Assembly (NCBI GenBank): GCA_018268255.1
Contig: JAFDWX010000004.1
Location: 248,001 to 312,000, forward strand
Source of the DNA: Armatimonadota bacterium
GTDB lineage: Bacteria > Armatimonadota > Fimbriimonadia > Fimbriimonadales > Fimbriimonadaceae
Length of the DNA stretch: 64,000 nucleotides
Direction of reading: 5' to 3'
Position 1 is the first letter of the stretch, and every line of letters begins with the position of its first letter. This document shows, in pieces, positions 57,220-64,000 of this stretch. The notes beneath the pieces were generated by a model. That model was not told where the DNA came from. It ran no database searches and saw only the letters and a list, made by a program, of their open reading frames with translations. Position numbers and translations under genes: made by a program.

Positions 57220-58135
57220 ATTGGTGAACGTCGAGAATCGACTGGGCCCGCAACACGTGGTTCACCATTACCTGCGAGATTGCTCCGACTTGGGCTGGTG
57301 CAAGCTTCAGCTGGTTGAGCAGCAGAGCTGTGGCAGCTGGTGGAGCCGTGCTGGCATTGGCAAAACCCGTCTCGTGGGCCATGCGATCGGCGAGAGCCAC
57401 GATGCTTGAAACCTCGTAGTGCTCGTTGTCGAACTCGGGCATGTGGTGATTCGCCGCCGCAGATACCACAGGTGCGGGCATGCACCACTCACGACAGAGC
57501 ATAGCACCAGATTCGGCATGAGTCCAACCCAAACGTCGATGCTCCTCCACTCCGTATTCCTCTCGATTGGATCGCGCGGCAAAGAAAATCTCCTCGTGAG
57601 CAGCAGGAATCTGGCTCGCATGGACAAGGTAACCCACGTCGTGAAGGAGCCCTGCGAGATAGGCGATCTCTGGATCAACCTTGTTGGTGAGAAGCGCGAG
57701 CACTTTGGAACCCATGGCGACAGCCACCGAGTGTCTCCAATATTCCGTAAGGCTGAAGTGGCGAAATACGTAAGCGTCGCGGCGCAGGGTTCGAGTTGCA
57801 TGCGCCTTCATCAGCGAAAGAACGTTCGGCACCTTGGTGACTTGGACCGCTGTCACGAGATTTTCTAGGCTTTCTGGAGCAGATTCGCTATGTGCTCCTT
57901 CCCGGAAAAGGCGAATGGCAAAGGCAGGTTCCAATTCGGCCACTTTCGCAAGCTCTTCGGGTGCCAGGTTGTTCGACTCCGAGATGGAGATGAGTTTGCG
58001 CGCAACCTGTGGCTCGGTAGGCAAAAAGTCTAGGCGTTTCAGCCGAACGCACATCGACTCCAAGTCGACGCCAAGTGCTGTTGGCTGGACTGGAGTGCCC
58101 TTTTCGTCCGTATCAAGTCTGCTTCTGGCCTGCAT
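57218..58135 (-). CDS. HDOD domain protein
   Basis: 305 residues. The HDOD core (about 40-240) has LPTEPQVARKLISIS, LAGLLHDVGYLVHAS (a His-Asp pair as in true HD domains), GWTHAESGAMLCREW and ANHHMPEF. HDOD proteins act in signalling, often with cyclic-di-GMP or chemotaxis systems, and most lack a confirmed enzyme activity. No partner domain is fused. A second HDOD gene lies directly upstream on the same strand (58176-59069), so the two are likely cotranscribed paralogues. Confidence 0.85.
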   Translation of the reverse strand: MQARSRLDTDEKGTPVQPTALGVDLESMCVRLKRLDFLPTEPQVARKLISISESNNLAPEELAKVAELEPAFAIRLFREGAHSESAPESLENLVTAVQVTKVPNVLSLMKAHATRTLRRDAYVFRHFSLTEYWRHSVAVAMGSKVLALLTNKVDPEIAYLAGLLHDVGYLVHASQIPAAHEEIFFAARSNREEYGVEEHRRLGWTHAESGAMLCREWCMPAPVVSAAANHHMPEFDNEHYEVSSIVALADRMAHETGFANASTAPPAATALLLNQLKLAPAQVGAISQVMVNHVLRAQSILDVHQ

Positions 58136-58175
58136 TATCTAGTACTTTTGCAAAAAATGTGCCTTTGGACGTCTT

Positions 58176-59069
58176 TTAAGCTACTGCCAACAGGTTTAGC
58201 TGTTCTTCAGCACGCGCAACTTCTCGCACCATAAACTCCTGAATGCTGGGATACTGTGCCGACGGCAACCCAACCTCCTGGGCGACAAACGGATCAATAT
58301 CCCAGCTGCAACAACCCTGATTATTGGTAAATCCGGCTTGATGTGCGAGGGTATTCGCCAAGGAAACGACGCAAATCGCCTTATAGTGATTCACGGCGCG
58401 CTCTGGGTAATGATGGAAAAGAACCACATCTCGAACCAAGGGGCTTAGATTCCATTTTTCGGCCAAGATGCCGCCCGCATCAGAATGGGTCCAACCGAGG
58501 TTGGCTCCTTCGATCGTATATACGGGCTGACTTTCAGACTGACTGGTGGTCAGCACGGACTCCCAGATCCGCTCTGCAAACCTCTGATTGACGAGCATGC
58601 CGATATCGTGGAGCATCCCGGCACTGTAAAGTTCCTCTGAATTGGGAAGCTTGAGCAGCTTTGCCAGCACCTTCGAGCCGATGGCAACAGCGTAAGAGTG
58701 GCGCCAGTACTCGCGTTGATTGAAGTACGTCGTGGAATGTCGATCGTCGGTCATGGCCTGGAAAGCCAGGTTCATCATGATACTCTTGAGCGAGCCGATC
58801 CCGATCACAGCAATTGCGCGCGCACAGTTTTCGACCGTGCCGCATCCAAATTGGGCGCTGTTTGCCACCTTGAGGAGTTTTGCGGCCATCGCAGGGTCCT
58901 TTTCGATCACAACTTCGAGCTCCCTTGCTCCTACCGATGGGTCATCCGCACGCTTCAAAACTAGCCGAGCCGCCTCTGATAGGACGGGCAAGTTTTCACA
59001 CCTGGAGACTCTTATTCCCAACGATTCGATGTCCACAGCTTGAATTGTGGAAGTTTCAACAACTTTCAT
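58176..59069 (-). CDS. HDOD domain protein
   Basis: 297 residues, paralogue of the next gene: LPVLSEAARLVLKRADD, VIEKDPAMAAKLLKVANS, IAVIGIGSLKSIMMNL, SAGMLHDIGMLVNQRFAE and GWTHSDAGGILAEKW. The pair D-x-H-D in MLHDIG is kept. ATG 59069 (MKVVETST) is preferred to the earlier frame start. It diverges from dnaJ-hspR, whose operator region lies about 100 bases away. Signalling role inferred; the signal is unknown. Confidence 0.85.
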   Translation of the reverse strand: MKVVETSTIQAVDIESLGIRVSRCENLPVLSEAARLVLKRADDPSVGARELEVVIEKDPAMAAKLLKVANSAQFGCGTVENCARAIAVIGIGSLKSIMMNLAFQAMTDDRHSTTYFNQREYWRHSYAVAIGSKVLAKLLKLPNSEELYSAGMLHDIGMLVNQRFAERIWESVLTTSQSESQPVYTIEGANLGWTHSDAGGILAEKWNLSPLVRDVVLFHHYPERAVNHYKAICVVSLANTLAHQAGFTNNQGCCSWDIDPFVAQEVGLPSAQYPSIQEFMVREVARAEEQLNLLAVA

Positions 59070-59158
59070 TGGACCTAAAAATAGGGACAACTTTGTGTAC
59101 AGATTTTCGCACTGGCAAATTTTCCGTGCTTCACCTGAAATCGAACCTTTTTGGGTGA

Positions 59159-59179
59159 CTTGAGCGTTATATACTCATA
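59159..59179. promoter_or_regulatory. HAIR-like HspR operator upstream of dnaJ-hspR
   Basis: CTTGAGC-N7-ACTCATA (59159-59179) fits CTTGAGT-N7-ACTCAAG at 11 of 14 positions with exact spacing. It ends 20 bases before the dnaJ ATG and overlaps TATA-rich promoter-like sequence. HspR is encoded in the same operon, as expected for autoregulation. Confidence 0.65.
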
Positions 59180-59199
59180 TATTTGAGCGAACTGAGCTT

Positions 59200-60267
59200 A
59201 TGGCAAAGGACTTCTACAAGATTCTTGGACTAGACCGGACCGCGGATGACCGGGCCGTTAAAGCTGCTTACCGAAAGCTTGCCCGCAAGTACCACCCGGA
59301 CCTCAACCCCAATGACAAGGAGGCCGAGAACAGGTTCAAAGAGGTCCAGGAAGCTTATGAAGTTCTTTCAGATCCCGAAAAGCGAGCGAAATATGATCGA
59401 TTTGGTGCGAATTGGGATCGGGTAGTTGACGACCCCAGCCAGTGGGGCGGCTCCGGCGTTAATTTCGACCCGGGGGATTTAGGCTCCATCTTCTCTCAGT
59501 TTTTTGGTGGCGGCGGATTTTCGGAGGCAGATGTTGCTCAACCACGAAATCGCGGTGCCCAGCCGTCTGACGTCGAAAAAACTGTTGAGCTCACCCTGGA
59601 AGAAATCGACTCTGGCACCAAGCGCACGTTGACATATCAAGTCAACGACTCGTGCAAGACGTGCGATGGAACTGGGCAAGTCCGACTCCGGCAGCCGAAG
59701 CCGTGCAGACAATGTGGCGGTTCGGGCCAGATGCGCTCAGTGTTTGGAGTTCAGCCCTGCACGGCTTGTCACGGGCGAGGAAGAACAGACCTGGAGGCGT
59801 GCCCAACCTGCAGCGGCGCGGGTGTACTCCCCACGACCAAACGGGTGGAGGTAACCATTCCGGCTGGTATCCAGGAAGGCAAGAAGCTCCGCGTCCCCGG
59901 AAAGGGCTCTATGGGAGCCAACGGCCGCGCTGGCGACCTCTACGTTCTGGTCAAAGAACTCCCGCACAGCAACTTCAAGCGAAAAGGCGACGACTTGGAA
60001 ACAGAAGTTACTGTGCCGTATTATCGAGCACTGTTGGGCGGGGAAATCAAAGTGGACAGCATCCGTCCTGGATCGCTTTCGATGCGGATACCCGAATGCA
60101 CCCAGAGCGGACAGACCTTTCGGCTTGCTGACCAGGGCCTTTCTCTGTTGGGAGGTAAACGGGGCAACCTGCTCGTGAGGGTGAAAATCGGCATTCCCAA
60201 GGCACTGTCTTCGGAAGAAAAGGACCTACTGAAGAAGATTGAAGCCGGACAAGGAGTTCAGAAGTGA
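59200..60267 (+). CDS. dnaJ: chaperone DnaJ (Hsp40, type I)
   Basis: 355 residues. The J domain (1-70) has the HPD loop (KYHPDLNPNDKEAE) that stimulates DnaK. A short Gly/Phe region (FFGGGGFSEAD) follows. The zinc domain has four CxxCxGxG repeats: CKTCDGTG, CRQCGGSG, CTACHGRG and CPTCSGAG. The C-terminal substrate-binding beta domains end at VQK. It hands unfolded proteins to DnaK. The hspR start overlaps its stop (GTGA), the arrangement known from actinobacterial dnaK-operon ends. Confidence 0.97.
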   Translation: MAKDFYKILGLDRTADDRAVKAAYRKLARKYHPDLNPNDKEAENRFKEVQEAYEVLSDPEKRAKYDRFGANWDRVVDDPSQWGGSGVNFDPGDLGSIFSQFFGGGGFSEADVAQPRNRGAQPSDVEKTVELTLEEIDSGTKRTLTYQVNDSCKTCDGTGQVRLRQPKPCRQCGGSGQMRSVFGVQPCTACHGRGRTDLEACPTCSGAGVLPTTKRVEVTIPAGIQEGKKLRVPGKGSMGANGRAGDLYVLVKELPHSNFKRKGDDLETEVTVPYYRALLGGEIKVDSIRPGSLSMRIPECTQSGQTFRLADQGLSLLGGKRGNLLVRVKIGIPKALSSEEKDLLKKIEAGQGVQK

Positions 60268-60665
60268 GAAGCGAGCATCAGCCGGTTTACATGATTGGAG
60301 TGGCTTCGAAACTGTGCGGCATCCACCCACAGACACTTCGCCAATACGAGCGAATGGGCTTTATCGCGCCCAGCCGCGTTGGAGCCAAAAACCGTTTGTA
60401 TAGCGAGGCGGACATTTTTCGCGTCAAGAAGATTCAGCGGTTAACACAGGAACTAGGGGTGAATCTCGCGGGTGTGGAGATCATTCTGAAGTTGCTCGAT
60501 GATATGGAGTCGATGCGTTCTGACATGGAGCAAGAATTCGATGACTTTCGGCGAGAAGCAGAGGAACGAATCCATCGCCTGCTCAGTAATAGCAATTTGC
60601 CCGTCCGAAAAGATGAGCCTTTGCTTCCGGAGAGGCACCTGAAGTTTAAGAACACCGATTTTTGA
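60264..60665 (+). CDS. hspR: MerR-type heat-shock repressor HspR
   Basis: 133 residues. The winged helix is the HspR signature: YMIGVASKLCGIHPQTLRQYERMGFI, RLYSEADIFRVKKIQRL and the dimerising ELGVNLAGVEIILKL. HspR binds HAIR inverted repeats and, with DnaK as co-repressor in Streptomyces, shuts off heat-shock genes. Starting with GTG inside the dnaJ stop (GTGA, after AAGGAG), it is coupled to dnaJ. Two HAIR-like sites in the window fit it. The C-terminal tail (about 35 residues) is divergent. Confidence 0.93.
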   Translation: MRSEHQPVYMIGVASKLCGIHPQTLRQYERMGFIAPSRVGAKNRLYSEADIFRVKKIQRLTQELGVNLAGVEIILKLLDDMESMRSDMEQEFDDFRREAEERIHRLLSNSNLPVRKDEPLLPERHLKFKNTDF

Positions 60666-60683
60666 CCTGAGAGACTACAAGAT

Positions 60684-61526
60684 ATGACATTTGCCCTTCT
60701 TGCTATTTGTGCTGTTCACCTTGCTCCGACCATTAAGGAAGAATTGGACGTTACCTACAACAAAGTGGCGGGTAAAGAGCTCAAAATGGATATCTTCCAA
60801 CCGGAGGCAAAACCTGTTGCCATGAGACCAGCCATTATCGTTATCCATGGTGGAGCATGGATGGCTGGAGATCGGAAGGACATGCACGCTCTGGCTCGAG
60901 AATTTGCAAAGAAAGGGTTCTTCGCGGCAAGCGTTCAGTATCGCTTGGCCCCCATGTTCAAGTATCCCACCATGATTGATGATGTGCAGACTGCGGTGCG
61001 ATTTTTGAGGGCCAATGCGGGCAAATACTCATTAGATAAGAATCGTTTTGCAGCAACCGGTGCCAGCGCTGGTGGGCATCTCTCTTTGCTATTGGGATTT
61101 ACCGACACGCGTGATCCGAAGCCGACCGCCTTTCCGAAGGAGTCCAGCAAGGTGCAGGTTGTGCTCAATATCTTTGGGCCGACGGATATGAGGAGAGATT
61201 TTCCTTCTTCCCTAGATCCATTGTATTTCGCATTACTGGGCAAAAAGCGCTCGGAAGCAGCACGGGAAATCGAGCTAGCTTCTCCACTTTACTATGTCAA
61301 CAGCAGCGTGGCTCCCGTGTTTACCATTCATGGTGAAAGTGATCCGCTCGTGCCGGTTATCCAAGCTAAAATACTTGATGAAGCGCTTGCCAAAGTGAAG
61401 GTGGATCATAAAACGGTATTGATACCTAATATGGGGCATGCACTTCCGATCGAAAGAAAAGAAGTACTGGATGCCCTGACTCAGGGCATCCAGTTTGTAT
61501 GTGATAAACTTAACGTGAAGAGTTAA
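60684..61526 (+). CDS. alpha/beta-hydrolase (esterase-like)
   Basis: 280 residues. A short hydrophobic N-terminus (MTFALLAICAVHLAP) may be a signal peptide or anchor. The hydrolase core has VIHGGAWMAGDRKD (oxyanion HGGAW), FAATGASAGGHLSLL (nucleophile Ser in GASAG), FTIHGESDPLVP (Asp) and NMGHALP (His). This is the layout of hormone-sensitive-lipase-like or feruloyl-type carboxylesterases, with unknown substrate. It begins 18 bases after hspR, so it may be cotranscribed with the heat-shock genes. Confidence 0.85.
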   Translation: MTFALLAICAVHLAPTIKEELDVTYNKVAGKELKMDIFQPEAKPVAMRPAIIVIHGGAWMAGDRKDMHALAREFAKKGFFAASVQYRLAPMFKYPTMIDDVQTAVRFLRANAGKYSLDKNRFAATGASAGGHLSLLLGFTDTRDPKPTAFPKESSKVQVVLNIFGPTDMRRDFPSSLDPLYFALLGKKRSEAAREIELASPLYYVNSSVAPVFTIHGESDPLVPVIQAKILDEALAKVKVDHKTVLIPNMGHALPIERKEVLDALTQGIQFVCDKLNVKS

Positions 61527-61531
61527 TAGTT

Positions 61532-61684
61532 TTACTCTTCTTCCTCGATTTTCACGGGCGGAGAGTTCTCTTTTCGCCATGCATCAATGAGGTGGCGATC
61601 CAGTTCCTCCTCCTGTTCAGCCCTGTCCTTCTCAATGAGGTAATGATCCAAGGCTTCTCGATCTGGGTGACGTGCGTATTCCAT
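61532..61684 (-). CDS. 50-residue acidic protein
   Basis: ATG at 61684, strong ribosome site (AAGGGGGG), stop at 61532. The chain starts MEYARHPDREALDHYLIEKD, then EQEEELDRHLIDAWRKE and ends VKIEEEE. It is highly charged and probably one helix; no function is recognised. The stop lies within a short hairpin (GAAGAGT/ACTCTTC, 61517-61540) it shares with the convergent hydrolase gene. It is on the strand and side of the DnaE2-like gene end, 93 bases away, and may follow it in one transcript. Confidence 0.6.
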   Translation of the reverse strand: MEYARHPDREALDHYLIEKDRAEQEEELDRHLIDAWRKENSPPVKIEEEE

Positions 61685-61776
61685 AGTTTCCCCCCTTGCG
61701 CACTGCTAAGAGGTTCGGTCCATGTTTAGAATGCGTTTCTCCTAGGTATGTTCCCCGGGACGGGGAGAAAGTCCCG

Positions 61777-64000
61777 TCATTTCATCAGGAAATCGGCTGT
61801 CCTGAGAGGCAGTACATCCGACTGCTTCAGCATATTCAACAGCACTGGATGATAAGGAAATACACGGTGGGCTAGAAATGCCATGTGCCCATCCCGGTCT
61901 TGCACCTCGCCAACTACAGTTACATAAGGTGAGCAAACTATTGCCGCGCCGTCACGCAAATATACTTTGTCAAAACAAGTAACATTCAGTAGACCGCATT
62001 CATCTTCCAAATCGAAAAACACGACTCTCTTACCGCTCTTTGTTGGCGGAAATCTCAATCTGATTCCATTTCCCACAACAAATGCTTTTGAACCTGCTGG
62101 GAGTTGCACAACGCTTGCGGAAGTCTGTCCTCCACGACTTGCGATATGTTGTCTTTCGAATGCAACCAAGTGACTTTCGATGTCTAGACCCAGAATCTGC
62201 CGCTCATAAATGGCTTTTTGAGCAATATTGAAATCAGCCACGTCCGATGGTATGGTTGGTTCATCAAAGTCAAGCGGAAGAGGGCTGTTACCAGAATGAC
62301 ATAGTTCCAAAGCATGAGGGATAGCCCACAACATTGCGCGCCTATTTGTCGTAAAGCAATCGAGAGCACCGCAACGTATCAGTTGTTCCATTTCGTCCCG
62401 ACAAGGCATCACCCTCTTGGCAAAATCAAACATCGATACGAAAGTAGACCTTAATTGCTCACAGATGATCCTTTCACAGATCTTGTTATCGATGCCCGCT
62501 ATATAGTCCAAGCCAATACGGATAGCACCATGAGGTATTCGGATTCTGGGATCGGAATCAGCTACGATGTCTTCAACCGTACACACTCTTGAGCTTCGAT
62601 TGACGCATGGTCCAAGGATCTTTACCCCTCGAATTCTGGCTTCGTTCACAATGGTGTGTGGTCCATAATAACCAGCCGGCTGAGCGTTCAGGAGTGCTGC
62701 GAAATACTCTGCGGGATGGTTTTGTTGAAGCCATACGCATCTGATAGAGATATCGGCAAAGGCCAAAGCGTGGCCTTGCGCAAAACCATATCCATTGAAT
62801 CCGGCGACCAAATCAAACACTTTTTCGGCCACGCATTGTGAATACCCATGATCGACAACGCGCCTGAGTATCTGATTTTTTATTGAATGAGCGTAATCTT
62901 CCCTTCTTCGCTTGTGGATGGCTTCGCGTGTTTCCTCAGCTTCCCCAGAGGTGTATCCGCAAAATTCTTGGAGCAGTTGATCGATCTGCTCTTGGAATAC
63001 AACTATTCCGTAAGTATTGCCCAATATCTCTCGTAACTTGGGATGCTCATACTCAAATGGCTTCCCTCTTCTTCGGGCTATAAGCTCATTGATCTTCACT
63101 GAGCCGCCAACTCCTGGCCGAATTCCGGCTTGAACCAAACTCGCATCGGTGAGGTCTTTGGTTTGCACACGAACATGAGCCTGACGCATAGCAGGCGATG
63201 CTGACTGTGGAATTCCAATCAAATTTCCACTTCTAAAAGCTGCAAACACTTCCTCGTCAGAAGAACTTATGGTGTCTAATGTGAATTCCAGCTCTTTGAG
63301 ACGTATGGATTCCTCAGTCTTCGAAAGTACATCTTGGCCACGAAGACATAGAATGTCGAATTTATCAAATAGCACCTTTGCGCTGCGCTTATCCCATTGA
63401 ATAATCGGGACACCGACCACACCAGAATGTTGCAGGGGCAAAGTGTCTCGGATGGGTTCTGCTGAGATGATCACCCCTGAGGAATGCGCACGCATATTTC
63501 TGGGTATATCCGTCATCCTCTCGGCCAACCTGAAAATCCATCGAAATCGCTCCTTGGGTATGTTGATATTCTTGAGTTCTGGCCGTTTCTCCAAAGCTTG
63601 TTCAAGCTTGTCTGGCGAGATGCCGCCATGCAATCTTTTCGAGAGAAATCGAATCGACTCTTCCGGAACACCCATCACTTTTCCCACTTCTCTTATGATC
63701 CCCCGTGTTGAGTAGGCACCTATCGCAGCGACTGTGGCGACATGTTCTCGTCCGTATTTTTCCGATAGATATTGGCGGACATCTTCCCTTCGCTTCGCTT
63801 CGAAATCGATGTCGATATCCGGTCGTTTGCTTCCATCAGCGGGCAGAAACCTCTCGAAGTGCAAATGATGCTCCCAAGCATTGATACGGGTCATACGAAG
63901 GTGAAAAGCCACGACCGAGTCTACGACAGAACCTCGTGCGCTAAAGTGTATTCCCTGGCTTCTAGCCCATTCGCACATATCCCAAGCAACTAAAAAGTGT
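61777..64000 (-). CDS. error-prone DNA polymerase III alpha subunit, DnaE2/ImuC type (5' part beyond the window)
   Basis: About 741 residues are visible; the reading frame is open to the window edge (HFLVAWDMCEWARSQGI continues the palm domain). Catalytic Asp are kept in RPDIDIDFE and in KFDILCLR. YGREHVATVAAIGAY, IIREVGKVMG and GNTYGIVVFQEQIDQL fit DnaE2-type polymerases, and the OB-like C-terminal domain (VVFFDLEDECGLLNVTCF) is shared by that group. The normal GRGSAA fingers motif reads ARGSVVDS here. DnaE2 carries out mutagenic repair after DNA damage. No imuB or imuA is in the window. Confidence 0.85.
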   Translation of the reverse strand, partial: HFLVAWDMCEWARSQGIHFSARGSVVDSVVAFHLRMTRINAWEHHLHFERFLPADGSKRPDIDIDFEAKRREDVRQYLSEKYGREHVATVAAIGAYSTRGIIREVGKVMGVPEESIRFLSKRLHGGISPDKLEQALEKRPELKNINIPKERFRWIFRLAERMTDIPRNMRAHSSGVIISAEPIRDTLPLQHSGVVGVPIIQWDKRSAKVLFDKFDILCLRGQDVLSKTEESIRLKELEFTLDTISSSDEEVFAAFRSGNLIGIPQSASPAMRQAHVRVQTKDLTDASLVQAGIRPGVGGSVKINELIARRRGKPFEYEHPKLREILGNTYGIVVFQEQIDQLLQEFCGYTSGEAEETREAIHKRRREDYAHSIKNQILRRVVDHGYSQCVAEKVFDLVAGFNGYGFAQGHALAFADISIRCVWLQQNHPAEYFAALLNAQPAGYYGPHTIVNEARIRGVKILGPCVNRSSRVCTVEDIVADSDPRIRIPHGAIRIGLDYIAGIDNKICERIICEQLRSTFVSMFDFAKRVMPCRDEMEQLIRCGALDCFTTNRRAMLWAIPHALELCHSGNSPLPLDFDEPTIPSDVADFNIAQKAIYERQILGLDIESHLVAFERQHIASRGGQTSASVVQLPAGSKAFVVGNGIRLRFPPTKSGKRVVFFDLEDECGLLNVTCFDKVYLRDGAAIVCSPYVTVVGEVQDRDGHMAFLAHRVFPYHPVLLNMLKQSDVLPLRTADFLMK

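Overview
The window looks like a chromosomal segment of a diderm bacterium of the phylum Armatimonadota (class Fimbriimonadia-like). The clues are two pseudopilins with the N-terminal stretch ending 'ILFPVFAQAK', PEP-CTERM secreted proteins, two small outer-membrane barrels ending in '-VRF', an OstA/LptD-like protein, dockerin-type repeats on secreted proteins, and a heat-shock set with both an HspR-type repressor and a CIRCE-type operator. The phylum call is recognition from protein style, not a database result. I see no phage, insertion sequence, integron or CRISPR array.

Layout. 0-6.5 kb: an ECF sigma factor, its anti-sigma factor and a cut-off exported protein; a large secreted metzincin-like protease; a DUF2071 protein; an outer-membrane barrel; a PepT-like peptidase. 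6.6-9.2 kb: 2Fe-2S ferredoxin-panB-panC, a small basic protein and tRNA-Thr. 9.2-13 kb: OstA/LptD-like protein, tRNA-Asp and tRNA-Phe, then a polysaccharide-export (SLBB) protein coupled to a VanX-like dipeptidase. 13-25 kb (minus strand): PEP-CTERM protein, dockerin protein, rpoC (with no rpoB beside it), DUF1801, a secreted GH13 enzyme and groEL. 25-36.6 kb: an unknown protein, rpmB, a GT4 glycogen-synthase-like enzyme, a GH38-like protein, feoAB, a LolA-like protein, a PduO-type adenosyltransferase, a WecG-type transferase and a pseudopilin. 36.7-42.3 kb: a lone sdhB, then a tightly packed group of ABC exporter with N-terminal zinc ribbon, GNAT, DUF1854 protein and peptidase-MA-like protein. 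42.4-49.9 kb: a surface-polysaccharide island with four GT4 transferases, a second WecG-type transferase, a polysaccharide deacetylase and a sugar-nucleotide epimerase. 50-64 kb: PEP-CTERM protein, dnaK, dockerin protein, pseudopilin-lipoprotein pair, an EF-G-like GTPase with altered GTPase motifs, two HDOD proteins, dnaJ-hspR, an alpha/beta hydrolase, a 50-residue acidic protein and the 3' part of a DnaE2/ImuC-type polymerase gene.

How the parts fit. The heat-shock genes form a two-regulator network that can be read from the sequence: groEL has a consensus-like promoter with a CIRCE-like palindrome just upstream, while dnaK and dnaJ-hspR, about 6 kb apart, each have an upstream HAIR-like inverted repeat, the known HspR operator. 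The envelope genes (SLBB export protein, GT4 and WecG enzymes, deacetylase, epimerase) point to exopolysaccharide synthesis. Gene packing is tight: many pairs share ATGA, GTGA or TTGA at the stop-start junction, and TTG is used unusually often as a coupled start. The locus I would most like examined is the ABC exporter-GNAT-DUF1854-peptidase group at 37.8-42.3 kb, whose substrate is unknown to me.
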